A stretch of 64,000 bases of DNA. Origin: Gammaproteobacteria bacterium (GTDB lineage: Bacteria > Pseudomonadota > Gammaproteobacteria > Burkholderiales > Sulfuricellaceae). A model generated the notes under the pieces. That model was given only the letters and a program-made list of their open reading frames with translations, did not search any database and was not told the origin of the DNA. Where the stretch lies: contig JAHJGO010000023.1 of NCBI GenBank assembly GCA_018824405.1, forward strand, positions 1-64,000. Direction: 5' to 3'. Every line of letters begins with the position of its first letter. Positions within the stretch are counted from its first letter, which is position 1. The position numbers and the translations under genes were made by a program. This document shows positions 26,528 through 36,059 of this stretch, piece after piece.

Positions 26528-27371
26528 GGCGGCAAGCCTGCCTGCTTTTCATGCCAGGGATGCCCGGCTGTGGTGGCCAATGCCGCTGGCGACAATCATC
26601 TGGTTGCTGGTTGTCTGGAGTTTTGCGCATTTTCTGACCTCTCCCGAGGTTGAAATGTCGGCGTCTGCGCCCATAGCGGCAAGCTTTGTGGAATTGCCCG
26701 AAGCCGCGCCAGCCAAAAGCCCGGATGTGCAGCCCAGGGTCGTGACCAAAAAAAGCAAACCCAGGGCCAAACCCCGTCGTGATGCGCCGCCTCCCGCCGC
26801 CGTGACGGAAAGCCGGCCTGCGATGCCGGCGCCTCCGGCAAGCCCCGAGCCCGCATCAGAGCTGGCGCCCCCCACCGACATGATGTCCTACGTCAATGCG
26901 GCCAGGGCGCGCCGCAATGCCGCCGAGAGCGCTGCCGCGCGCGAAAACGCGGCAGAAACGGCGCGGGAGCGCGGGCCATCGGCCGAAGAAGCCCGGATGG
27001 CGAATATCCGGCGCAATCTCCAGCCGATGGGCACGAATGGCGTGTTTCAAATCATCAGCATGAGTGTCCGGACGGGCAAGTATTCATTTCGCGGCTGGAC
27101 CAGCAATGCCAGCAATGCGCGACGCGAAGTGATCGAAGTCGATGCCGGGCCTGATGGCGATGTGGAGCGCGCCATGGTGCGCAGCATGATTGAGCTGATC
27201 CGCAGGTATTACAAAGGCGATTTTAATTGGGAATCGCAGCGCCTTGAGCGCTCGATTGTTCTGTCCGCCCGCATGGAAGACAATGCTGGGCTGGAAGATT
27301 TTTTGTGGCAGGAGTTTTTTGGGGCAAGAGGTGCATATCCTTTCGGGGCCGTGCCACGGAAGGGAGTATAA
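26520..27371 (+). CDS. TonB-position membrane protein with non-TonB C-terminus
   Basis: A 283-residue protein with the layout of an energy transducer. A single N-terminal membrane helix (about 20-40) is followed by a Pro/Ala/Lys-rich stretch (65-115) and an Ala/Arg/Glu helix with AARARRNAAESAAARENAAE. The C-terminal domain of about 125 residues (GVFQIISMSVRTGKYSFRGW to the end) lacks the TonB YPxxAxxxxxxG and VxFxIxxDG patterns. It overlaps exbD by 8 nt, so the three proteins are made together. It may couple ExbBD to an unknown periplasmic or outer membrane partner; I do not recognise the domain. Confidence 0.75.
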   Translation: MSEAASLPAFHARDARLWWPMPLATIIWLLVVWSFAHFLTSPEVEMSASAPIAASFVELPEAAPAKSPDVQPRVVTKKSKPRAKPRRDAPPPAAVTESRPAMPAPPASPEPASELAPPTDMMSYVNAARARRNAAESAAARENAAETARERGPSAEEARMANIRRNLQPMGTNGVFQIISMSVRTGKYSFRGWTSNASNARREVIEVDAGPDGDVERAMVRSMIELIRRYYKGDFNWESQRLERSIVLSARMEDNAGLEDFLWQEFFGARGAYPFGAVPRKGV

Positions 27372-27510
27372 GATTTGGATTTTTCTCGTACCAGGGGGTG
27401 TTTTTTGAAAGAAATTTTACTTTTTGAGCGGACTCACTATGAGTGCTGTTCTGGCTTAGCCTATCCGTATGGTATAGAATTTAAGGCTTTTCTAATGTGC
27501 TCGGTCAATT

Positions 27511-28323
27511 ATGTCCAGTGATAATCTGGTCGAATTTCAGAATGTCAGTTTTGCCTATGGCAAGCGCCCGATTCTCAATGGAATCAGCATGAGCGTGCCG
27601 CGCGGCAAAGTGGTGGCTATCATGGGAGGCAGCGGTTGCGGCAAAACCACCCTGCTGCGCCTGATCGGCGGCCAGATCAGGCCTGCCCAAGGGCAGGTGC
27701 TGGTAGACGGACAGACGGTGCACGACCTCGATGCTGATGGCCTGTACCATATGCGCCGGCGCATGGGTATGCTGTTTCAGTTCGGCGCTCTGTTTACCGA
27801 CATGTCAGTATTCGACAATGTGGCTTTTCAGATGCGCGAGCACACCGATTTGCCGGAAAGCGTGATCAGTGACCTGGTGCTGATGAAACTTCATGCCGTC
27901 GGCCTGCGCGGGGCAAGGGACCTCATGCCTTCCGAACTTTCAGGCGGCATGGCGCGGCGGGTGGCGCTGGCCCGAGCAGTGGCGCTGGATCCGATGCTGA
28001 TCATGTATGACGAGCCTTTTGCTGGTCTGGACCCGATTTCTCTCGGGGTGATCGGTAATCTGATTCGTCGCCTGAATGATGCTTTGGGTGCGACATCCAT
28101 TGTGGTGACCCACGATGTGCACGAGTCACTGGAAATCGTCGACTATGTCTATTTCGTGTCGGATGGCGTGATTGTGGCTCATGGCACGCCGGATGAAATG
28201 CGTGCCAGCGATAAGCCCTTCGTGCATCAGTTTGTGCATGGCGAAGAGGATGGTCCGGTACCCTTCCATTACCCGGCCAGTTCCTATGGATCCGATCTGC
28301 GGTTGGGAGTAAAAAATGCCTAA
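27511..28323 (+). CDS. mlaF: Phospholipid transport ATP-binding protein MlaF
   Basis: The 270-residue ABC ATPase of the Mla retrograde phospholipid system at the inner membrane. Walker A GGSGCGKTT, the signature LSGGMARRVALAR, Walker B MIMYDEPFAGLDP and the H-loop VVTHDVHES are all present. It is first in the run mlaF-mlaE-mlaD and starts 139 nt after the preceding operon. That gap has a TAGAAT box at 27475 that could serve as a -10 but no good -35. It overlaps mlaE by 8 nt. Confidence 0.95.
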   Translation: MSSDNLVEFQNVSFAYGKRPILNGISMSVPRGKVVAIMGGSGCGKTTLLRLIGGQIRPAQGQVLVDGQTVHDLDADGLYHMRRRMGMLFQFGALFTDMSVFDNVAFQMREHTDLPESVISDLVLMKLHAVGLRGARDLMPSELSGGMARRVALARAVALDPMLIMYDEPFAGLDPISLGVIGNLIRRLNDALGATSIVVTHDVHESLEIVDYVYFVSDGVIVAHGTPDEMRASDKPFVHQFVHGEEDGPVPFHYPASSYGSDLRLGVKNA

Positions 28324-29113
28324 TAGCTTGGTGAGGGGCGTTCGGCGTACTGGCCACAGGGTGATCGACAGTTTGTGGCGCCTGGGCGTGGCAAGCCGTT
28401 TTTTTGTACTGATACTGTTGCATTCCGGAACCAGTTTTCGCCGGCTCCATCTCATCATCAAGGAACTGTTCTCGACCGGGGTGCTGTCGCTTATCATTAT
28501 TCTGGTGTCCGGGTTGTTTGTCGGAATGGTGCTGGGGATGCAAGGTTATGACACCCTGCAGCGCTACGGTTCGGAAGAGGCTCTAGGGGTGATGGTGGCA
28601 CTGTCCCTGGTGCGTGAGCTGGGGCCAGTGGTGGCGGCACTGCTGTTTGCCAGTCGAGCCGGGTCGGCAATTACCGCCGAGATTGGTTTGATGAAGGCAA
28701 CCGAACAGCTTTCCGCCATGGAAATGATGGCCGTCAACCCGATTGCCCGTGTTGTCGCCCCACGTTTCTGGGCCGGTGTTATTTCCATGCCGCTACTGGC
28801 AGCCATGTTTTCTGCCATGGGCGTGTTTGGCGGCTATCTGGTGGGTGTGAAGCTGATCGGTGTGGACGAGGGCTCGTTCTGGTCGCAGATGCAGAATGCG
28901 GTGGATTTCCAGCAGGACATCGTGAACGGTATTATCAAGAGTTTTGTATTCGGCGTGGCGGTGACAGCCATTGCCCTGTTTGAAGGCTATGATGCGCCGC
29001 CCACGGCGGAGGGTGTATCCGGAGCGACAACACGTACCGTGGTGACATCCTCGCTGGCGATTCTGGCGCTGGACTTCATGTTGACTGCATTTATGTTTCG
29101 GGGAGAAGGCTAA
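28316..29113 (+). CDS. mlaE: Phospholipid transport permease MlaE
   Basis: A 265-residue MlaE-family permease. Hydrophobic helices run from about residue 55 to the end, with the conserved block ALSLVRELGPVVAALLFASRAGSAITAEIGLMKATEQLSAM around the EQ loop that contacts MlaF (split here: VRELGPVVAALLFA and EIGLMKATEQLSAME). The last base of its stop is the first base of the mlaD start. Confidence 0.95.
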   Translation: MPNSLVRGVRRTGHRVIDSLWRLGVASRFFVLILLHSGTSFRRLHLIIKELFSTGVLSLIIILVSGLFVGMVLGMQGYDTLQRYGSEEALGVMVALSLVRELGPVVAALLFASRAGSAITAEIGLMKATEQLSAMEMMAVNPIARVVAPRFWAGVISMPLLAAMFSAMGVFGGYLVGVKLIGVDEGSFWSQMQNAVDFQQDIVNGIIKSFVFGVAVTAIALFEGYDAPPTAEGVSGATTRTVVTSSLAILALDFMLTAFMFRGEG

Positions 29114-29583
29114 TGGAGCGTACCACAATCGATTTGTGGGTTGGACTGTTCGTGCTGTTGGGGCTGGGCGCTATTCTGGTGCTTGCGCTGAAGGTGGGAA
29201 ACTTGGGCGGCGTGAATATGTCTGATGCTTATAGCGTGTCGGCCAATTTCAGCAATATTGGCGGGCTCAAGGTGCGTGCGCCGGTGAAAAGTGCCGGGGT
29301 AGTGGTCGGCCGGGTTTCCGGCGTTCACTTTGACGGGGAGCGACACGAGGCGGTGGCAACATTAAAGCTGGATAAACAATACACTTTTTCCAAGGACGCC
29401 TCCGCCAGCATCATGACCTCCGGCTTGCTGGGCGAGCAGTACATTGCCCTTGAAACCGGGGGTGACAGCGCCCACCTCAAGGAAGGCGACAAGATCAAGA
29501 TCACCCAGTCGGCCGTGGTGCTGGAAAGCCTGATTGGGCAGTTTCTCTACAACAAGGCAGCTGATGGCGGAGAAAACAAATGA
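29113..29583 (+). CDS. mlaD: MCE-domain protein MlaD
   Basis: A 156-residue substrate-binding subunit: one membrane anchor helix (about 8-28), then a single MCE domain (about 37-115) with FSNIGGLKVRAPVKSAGVVV. The conserved GLLGEQYIAL segment, which forms part of the hexamer tunnel, is also present. It is directly followed by a TolC-family gene (ATGA overlap) rather than by mlaA or mlaC as in most relatives. Confidence 0.94.
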   Translation: MERTTIDLWVGLFVLLGLGAILVLALKVGNLGGVNMSDAYSVSANFSNIGGLKVRAPVKSAGVVVGRVSGVHFDGERHEAVATLKLDKQYTFSKDASASIMTSGLLGEQYIALETGGDSAHLKEGDKIKITQSAVVLESLIGQFLYNKAADGGENK

Positions 29584-30938
29584 AAAACAAATGGCTGGCA
29601 GTGACATTGGGTGCTTGGGCGCTCTTTTCCGCAGGGACCGGGCAGGCCCAGATGGTCAATCTGCAACAGGCGATCGATTTGAGCCTGAATGCCGATCCGC
29701 GTATCCAGGAGCGCGAACAACTGGTTGAGCAGGCGCGCGCCATGCTTGAAGAGGCGCAAGGCAATAACGGTCTGCGTCTGGATGCCAATCTTTTCGTTGG
29801 TCTGGCGCCCAAGGTCGAAGGCGGCTTTTACCAGGGCGGGGCAACTTCCGGGACCACACCGCGCAACGATGCCTATGACTGGAAAGGGCTTTCTGACTGG
29901 ACTTCGCTGCAGTTTTCCATCGTCAAACCACTTTATACCTTTGGCAAGATCGAGCGTTATACCGATGCAGCCAAGGGTAATATTGACGTGAAGCGCCAGG
30001 ATGTCCGCTTGCAGCGCGGCGATACTGCGCTGGACGTGAGCCGCGCCTATTACGGCTACCTTACTGCGCGTGACACGCGGCGCATGCTGGAGGATGTGCG
30101 CGCCAAGGTCGATAATGCGGTGGCGCAGGTCGAGAAGTCGCTTAAGGAAGATAATGGCCAGGCAACCCAGTCCGATTTGTATGAAATGCAAGCCAAGCGC
30201 GCCTTGTTGAACAAGTATATTTCCCAGGCAAAAGCCGTGGAAACTATCAGCCTGAATGGCCTGAAAACCCTGACGGGTGTTGGCCTGGAGGGTAATCTTG
30301 AGGTGGCGGATGAGGGGCTGAAGCCAGTTCCCCTGCCGGCTGATTCGCTGGCTGATTTTCAGGGCAAGGCTATTACCAGCCGACCAGAGATGGCTCAACT
30401 GGAAGCTGGCCTGAGCGCCCGTCGCGCCCTGGTGGACGCAAAAAAAGCCGAAATGTACCCCAATATTTATGCCGGTGTGGTGGGTAGCGTTTCTTATGCC
30501 TCGCGGCGCGACACGCTGGAAAATCCCTACGTTTACGATGCCTTCAATCACGCCGGGTTGACGCCGGTGGTAGGCGTGAAGTGGGATCTGGCCTTTGACG
30601 TGGTGCCGGCGCGGGTGGCGCAGGCGCAGGCAGAATTCAATGCGCTGCTGGCGAAGAACCGCTTTGCCCTGGCTGGGATTCCTTTTGAAGTGGCGGAAAC
30701 CTATACCCAGATGCAGGCATACCATGTTGCCCTGCAGGAGTTGGCGACGGGTGCAGCGGCAGCGCGGCGCTGGATGGTGGCCTCCTACGCCGACTTTAAT
30801 GCTGGCCTGGAAAAACCGGACCGCGTTAGCGAAGCACTGAAAACTTATGCCACGACGCAGGCCGAGTATCTGCTTGCGGTCAATGAATACAACATGCATG
30901 TGGCCCGCTTGGCCAAGGTGACGGGAGATTACAAATGA
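29580..30938 (+). CDS. TolC-family outer membrane protein inside the mla operon
   Basis: A 452-residue OEP/TolC-like protein with a signal peptide (cleavage near GQAQ, residue 23) and two coiled-coil repeats (AIDLSLNADPRIQEREQLVE and the second half around 280-440). It overlaps mlaD by ATGA and mlaC by ATGA, so it is an integral part of the operon. Related betaproteobacteria usually carry mlaA (vacJ) at this place, and no mlaA is present in this window. It could provide the outer membrane end of the lipid route, or an export duct; this is inference. Confidence 0.85.
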   Translation: MKNKWLAVTLGAWALFSAGTGQAQMVNLQQAIDLSLNADPRIQEREQLVEQARAMLEEAQGNNGLRLDANLFVGLAPKVEGGFYQGGATSGTTPRNDAYDWKGLSDWTSLQFSIVKPLYTFGKIERYTDAAKGNIDVKRQDVRLQRGDTALDVSRAYYGYLTARDTRRMLEDVRAKVDNAVAQVEKSLKEDNGQATQSDLYEMQAKRALLNKYISQAKAVETISLNGLKTLTGVGLEGNLEVADEGLKPVPLPADSLADFQGKAITSRPEMAQLEAGLSARRALVDAKKAEMYPNIYAGVVGSVSYASRRDTLENPYVYDAFNHAGLTPVVGVKWDLAFDVVPARVAQAQAEFNALLAKNRFALAGIPFEVAETYTQMQAYHVALQELATGAAAARRWMVASYADFNAGLEKPDRVSEALKTYATTQAEYLLAVNEYNMHVARLAKVTGDYK

Positions 30939-31579
30939 TGCACAGGATAAGCACCCTACTGATGGTTTGTGCGCTGATGGCGGGTTCTGCTGCCAGTGCG
31001 GTGGAGATGGCGCCGGATACTCTGGTGAAAAACACGGCCCAGGAAGTGCTGGCCATCATCAAGCAGGACAAGGATATTCAGTCCGGAAATTCCCATAAGG
31101 TACTGGAGCTGGTGGAAGCCAAGGTTTTGCCTCATTTCGCCTTTGCGCGCATGGCGCAGCTTGCGGTCGGCCGTCACTGGCCCAAGGCTTCGCCGGCGCA
31201 GCAGCAGACCCTGATACAGGAATTTCGGACACTGCTGGTGCGCACTTATTCCGGCTCTCTGACTTCCTACAAGGATCAGACGATTGACTACCGGCCGGCG
31301 AAACTTGTGCCTGGCGACACCGATGTCACGGTGAAAACAGTGGTCAATCAGCCAGGTGGGCTGCCTATCCCGATCGATTACAGTCTGGAGAAAGGTGCTG
31401 ACGGCTGGAAGGTGTATGACGTGTCGGTGGATGGCGTCAGTCTGGTGACGAATTATCGCTCTTCTTTCGGTGCTGAGATTCAGCGCAAGGGAATTGATGG
31501 TTTGATCAAGATATTGGCAGACAAGAACCGCAGGGAAGCCAAAAGCGGTGACACGGCTGTGACGGCCGGGAAAAAATGA
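30935..31579 (+). CDS. mlaC: Periplasmic phospholipid-binding protein MlaC
   Basis: The 214-residue soluble lipid carrier between the membranes. A signal peptide (cleavage near SAA/SA, residues 19-21) is followed by the MlaC/Ttg2 fold with VLPHFAFARMAQLAVGRHW, LLVRTYSGSL and WKVYDVSVDGVSLVTNYR. It overlaps the TolC-like gene and mlaB by four bases each. Confidence 0.94.
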   Translation: MMHRISTLLMVCALMAGSAASAVEMAPDTLVKNTAQEVLAIIKQDKDIQSGNSHKVLELVEAKVLPHFAFARMAQLAVGRHWPKASPAQQQTLIQEFRTLLVRTYSGSLTSYKDQTIDYRPAKLVPGDTDVTVKTVVNQPGGLPIPIDYSLEKGADGWKVYDVSVDGVSLVTNYRSSFGAEIQRKGIDGLIKILADKNRREAKSGDTAVTAGKK

Positions 31580-31860
31580 TAGTACGCAATGGCAGCCGCT
31601 TCGATCTTAGTGGTCCGCTGACTATTGCCACTGTCAGTGCCTGGCTGCGCGAGAGTGAGGCGCTATTCGCCGAAGACGGCGTCTGGGAATTGGATCTCAC
31701 CGGGGTGGATGAAGTGGATTCGGCTGCAGTCAGTCTGTTGCTGGAATGGGCGCGCCAGGCTGTGCAGCGCGGTCGTCAGCTGCAGTTGCGTAATCTGCCG
31801 GAAAATCTGCAATGCCTGCTGAAGGTCTATGACGTCCAGGAATTGCTGCCTGCAGCCTGA
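31576..31860 (+). CDS. mlaB: STAS-domain protein MlaB
   Basis: A 94-residue cytoplasmic STAS protein that binds and stabilises MlaF. The core WELDLTGVDEVDSAAVSLLLEW carries the conserved Asp-Ser pair of the family (shown split: WELDLTGVDEVDS then AAVSLLLEW). It is the last mla gene; an ABC exporter ATPase reading frame begins just before or after its stop. Confidence 0.9.
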   Translation: MIVRNGSRFDLSGPLTIATVSAWLRESEALFAEDGVWELDLTGVDEVDSAAVSLLLEWARQAVQRGRQLQLRNLPENLQCLLKVYDVQELLPAA

Positions 31861-32764
31861 ACTTGTGACACCCGCCGCAATTGAAATCCATCAGGTACAT
31901 AAACGCTTCGGTAGTGTGCAGGCGCTCTGCGGGATCGATCTGACGGTTCAGCAGGGCGAGTTCTTTGCCCTGCTCGGCCCCAATGGCGCGGGCAAATCCA
32001 CACTGATCAATATCCTTGCCGGGTTGGCCCTGGCCGATAGCGGCAGACTGGCCGTTCTGGGCCATGATGTAAGGGCTGACTATCGGCAGGCGCGACGCTC
32101 CATAGGCGTTGTGCCGCAGGAGCTGGTGTACGACGCTTTTTTCACCGTGCGTGAAATGTTGCGTTTTCAGTCCGGTTATTTCGGTATTCGCAACAACAAG
32201 GCCTGGATTGATGAATTGCTGGAGCGGCTGGCGCTGACCGACAAGGCCGATGCCTATGTGCGCCACCTTTCCGGCGGCATGAAGCGGCGTGTGCTGGTGG
32301 CGCAGGCGCTGGTGCACAAGCCGCCGGTCATTGTGCTGGATGAGCCAACCGCCGGCGTGGACGTGGCGTTGCGCCAGAGCCTGTGGGCATTCATCCGGCG
32401 TTTGAATCAGCAGGGTCATACCATCGTGTTGACCACGCATTATCTCGAAGAAGCGGAGGCTTTGTGCAATCGTGTGGCCATGCTGAAGCAGGGGCAGGTC
32501 GTGGCGCTGGATACCACTGCCAATCTGTTAAGCCGTCATGCAGGCATTCAGTTGCGACTCAAGATTACGCCCCCATGTTTGCCTGATGCGCTGCAAGAAT
32601 TGTCATGCGGGCGGGATGGAGAAGTATTCAAGCTTTCCTTGCACCATCACGCCGAACTGGAGAACGTGCTGGCGGTCTTGCGCGAGTCGGGCGTGGAGGT
32701 GGAGGATCTGGAAGTGGTCAAGCCTGACCTGGAAGATGTCTTTCTGGAGCTGGTGAAATCATGA
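31829..32764 (+). CDS. ABC exporter ATP-binding protein (YadG-like)
   Basis: An ATPase of about 300 residues with Walker A GPNGAGKST, the signature LSGGMKRRVLVAQA, Walker B VIVLDEPTAGVD and the H-loop TTHYLEEAE. The start is uncertain. ATG 31829 has GAAGG upstream but overlaps mlaB by 32 nt; GTG 31865 begins closer to the conserved domain. The next gene encodes the matching permease (ATGA overlap). In betaproteobacteria this pair commonly sits between mlaB and the BolA-like gene; its cargo is not established. Confidence 0.88.
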   Translation: MTSRNCCLQPELVTPAAIEIHQVHKRFGSVQALCGIDLTVQQGEFFALLGPNGAGKSTLINILAGLALADSGRLAVLGHDVRADYRQARRSIGVVPQELVYDAFFTVREMLRFQSGYFGIRNNKAWIDELLERLALTDKADAYVRHLSGGMKRRVLVAQALVHKPPVIVLDEPTAGVDVALRQSLWAFIRRLNQQGHTIVLTTHYLEEAEALCNRVAMLKQGQVVALDTTANLLSRHAGIQLRLKITPPCLPDALQELSCGRDGEVFKLSLHHHAELENVLAVLRESGVEVEDLEVVKPDLEDVFLELVKS

Positions 32765-33516
32765 CCGGGCTATTGACCCTGTTTTACAAGGAATTGTTGC
32801 GCTTCTGGAAAGTGAGCCTGCAAACAGTCCTGTCGCCGCTGGTCACGACCCTGCTTTACCTGCTGATTTTCTCCCATGTGCTGGAGTCGCATGTGCAGGT
32901 TTATTCCGAGGTCAATTACACAGCATTTCTCGTTCCCGGGCTGGTGATGATGGCAATGCTGCAAAATGCTTTTTCCAATAGTTCCTCCAGCCTGATTCAG
33001 TCCAAGATGACCGGCAATATCGTATTCATGCTGCTACCGCCTCTGGCTTACTGGGAGTTTTTTGTTGCTTATGTGGCGGCCTCGGTGGCGCGCGGAGCAG
33101 TGGTGGGCCTGGGGGTAGGGCTGGCCGGACTGTGGTTTGTGCCGCTGACGCTGGCGCATCCGTTGTGGATGCTGGCGTTTGCCGTTCTGGGGTGCGCGAT
33201 ACTCGGGGCGGCAGGCATCATTGCTTCACTGTGGGCGGACAATTACGACCAGATGGCGGCAGTGCAGAATTTCATCATTGTTCCCCTGACTTTTCTGTCA
33301 GGCGTGTTCTATTCGATTCATTCCCTGCCGCCATTCTGGCAGGCTGTTTCCCACGCCAATCCGTTCTTTTACCTGATTGACGGTTTCCGCTACGGCTTTT
33401 TTGGCGTATCGGATGTTTCGCCGCTCTTGGCGCTTACGATTGTCGCCACCTGCTTTTTGGCATTATCATTAGCGACTTTGCTCTTGCTCAAGAGCGGATA
33501 CAAATTGAGAAAATAA
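32761..33516 (+). CDS. ABC-2 type permease (YadH-like)
   Basis: A 251-residue ABC2 permease with six predicted helices. It carries the family segment FLVPGLVMMAMLQNAFSNSS after the second helix and FLSGVFYSIHSLPPFWQ before the last two. It works with the preceding ATPase as an exporter of unknown substrate. The ATG overlaps the ATPase stop. Confidence 0.9.
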   Translation: MTGLLTLFYKELLRFWKVSLQTVLSPLVTTLLYLLIFSHVLESHVQVYSEVNYTAFLVPGLVMMAMLQNAFSNSSSSLIQSKMTGNIVFMLLPPLAYWEFFVAYVAASVARGAVVGLGVGLAGLWFVPLTLAHPLWMLAFAVLGCAILGAAGIIASLWADNYDQMAAVQNFIIVPLTFLSGVFYSIHSLPPFWQAVSHANPFFYLIDGFRYGFFGVSDVSPLLALTIVATCFLALSLATLLLLKSGYKLRK

Positions 33517-33517
33517 T

Positions 33518-33763
33518 ATGGTTACCGCAGATCAGATCAAACAATATATCCAGAACGATTTGCCGTGCGAGTACGTCAGAGTGGATGGGGACGACGGCCA
33601 GCATTTCGAGGCCGTGATTGTCAGCGCCGAGTTCAACGGCAAACGTACGGTGCAGCAGCACCAGCTTGTGTACAAGGCGCTGGGAGAGCGAATGGGCGGA
33701 GAAATCCATGCTCTGGCAATGAAAACTTTTACACCCGAGGAATGGCGCAAGCAGGCGGGTTAA
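33518..33763 (+). CDS. ibaG: BolA-family protein IbaG
   Basis: An 81-residue BolA/IbaG protein with the domain core VRVDGDDGQHFEAVIVS...GKRTVQQHQLVYKALGERM. The conserved histidine region and a cysteine (C17) are present. BolA proteins pair with monothiol glutaredoxins to hold 2Fe-2S clusters, and grxD follows 28 nt later. It starts one base after the permease stop. Confidence 0.9.
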   Translation: MVTADQIKQYIQNDLPCEYVRVDGDDGQHFEAVIVSAEFNGKRTVQQHQLVYKALGERMGGEIHALAMKTFTPEEWRKQAG

Positions 33764-33791
33764 CATCAATCTAATTTCAGGAACAAATATC

Positions 33792-34115
33792 ATGAACAAA
33801 GCAGCTTTGGAAAGAATTGGCCAGATCGTTAACGGGCACCCGGTGGTGCTGTTCATGAAAGGCACCCCGCAGTTTCCGCAGTGTGGTTTTTCCAACCTTG
33901 CGGCCCAGGTGCTGAAGGCCTGTGACACAGAGTTTTTTTCGGTCAATGTGCTGGCAGACGCCGAAGTGTATGAAAACCTCAAGGATTACGCCAACTGGCC
34001 GACCTTTCCGCAGCTATACATCAATGGTGAACTGATCGGCGGTTCGGATATCGCCAAGGAAATGTACGAAAAAGGTGAGCTGCAGCAGTTGCTGGCCGGC
34101 ACCAAGCAAGCCTGA
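33792..34115 (+). CDS. grxD: Monothiol glutaredoxin GrxD
   Basis: A 107-residue monothiol glutaredoxin with the CGFS motif at residues 31-34 (PQCGFSN) and the glutathione-binding TPQ and WPTFPQLYINGELIGGSDI segments. It carries and hands on 2Fe-2S clusters, typically as a partner of a BolA protein such as its neighbour IbaG. A TTTCAGGAAC ribosome site precedes it. The next gene, murA, starts three bases after its stop. Confidence 0.95.
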   Translation: MNKAALERIGQIVNGHPVVLFMKGTPQFPQCGFSNLAAQVLKACDTEFFSVNVLADAEVYENLKDYANWPTFPQLYINGELIGGSDIAKEMYEKGELQQLLAGTKQA

Positions 34116-35372
<1,257 letters not shown>

Positions 35373-35374
35373 AC

Positions 35375-36013
35375 ATGATTACCATCGCCCTCTCAAAGGG
35401 TCGCATCTTTGAAGAAACCACCCCCCTGCTGGCGGCTGCCGGCATTGTCCCGCAGGAAGACCCCGAGTCCTCGCGCAAGCTGATTCTGGGTACCAACCGT
35501 GAGGATGTGCGGCTCATCATCGTGCGTGCCTCGGACGTGCCGACCTATGTGCAATACGGCGCCGCCGATCTCGGCATCGCCGGCAAGGACGTGCTGCACG
35601 AGCACGGTGGAGCAGGCATGTACCAGCCGCTGGACCTGCAGATCGCAAAATGCCGCATGATGGTGGCCGTGCCGCAGGGCTTCGACTATGAAGGCGCAGT
35701 CCGGCAGGGCGCACGTTTGCGCGTGGCAACCAAATATCTGCAAACGGCGCGCGAGCATTTCGCCAAAAAGGGCGTGCACGTTGATCTCATCAAACTCTAT
35801 GGCTCGATGGAGCTGGCGCCCCTGGTGGGTTTGGCCGATGCCATCGTTGATCTGGTGAGCAGCGGCGGTACGCTCAAGGCCAACAACCTGGTGGCGGTGG
35901 AGGAAATCATGCAGATCAGCTCGCGCCTGGTCATCAATCAGGCTGCGCTCAAGCTCAAGCACGCGAGGATTCAGCCGCTGCTGGATACCTTTGCCGCCTG
36001 CCTCAAGGCTTGA
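35375..36013 (+). CDS. hisG: ATP phosphoribosyltransferase, short form HisG
   Basis: The first enzyme of histidine synthesis, 212 residues. It is the short catalytic form lacking the C-terminal regulatory domain, so it needs a separate HisZ subunit, whose gene is not in this window. The N-terminus [19 protein letters not shown] and the PRPP-binding region [15 protein letters not shown] are typical. It begins two bases after murA. Confidence 0.96.
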   Translation: MITIALSKGRIFEETTPLLAAAGIVPQEDPESSRKLILGTNREDVRLIIVRASDVPTYVQYGAADLGIAGKDVLHEHGGAGMYQPLDLQIAKCRMMVAVPQGFDYEGAVRQGARLRVATKYLQTAREHFAKKGVHVDLIKLYGSMELAPLVGLADAIVDLVSSGGTLKANNLVAVEEIMQISSRLVINQAALKLKHARIQPLLDTFAACLKA

Positions 36014-36040
36014 GGCAACGGGTATATAATCCCTTTTTTT
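36000..36040 (+). promoter_or_regulatory. Hairpin, TATAAT and T-run between hisG and hisD
   Basis: A 7-bp stem GCCTCAA/TTGAGGC with a 3-nt loop spans the hisG stop (36000-36016). It is followed by TATAAT (36025-36030), flanked by GGG and CCC, and by seven T (36034-36040). It could be a weak attenuating terminator or an internal promoter; no -35 box is clear. Confidence 0.4.
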
Positions 36041-36059
36041 ACCAATTGACGTTTTCATC

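Noticed and set aside
27451-27480. Possible sigma-70 promoter for mlaF (TAGAAT at 27475)
   Set aside because: The -35 region does not match at any usual spacing, so it is mentioned only within the mlaF entry.
29547-30899. A 450-codon antisense frame over the TolC-like gene
   Set aside because: Shadow of the coding strand's codon bias; nothing conserved in it.
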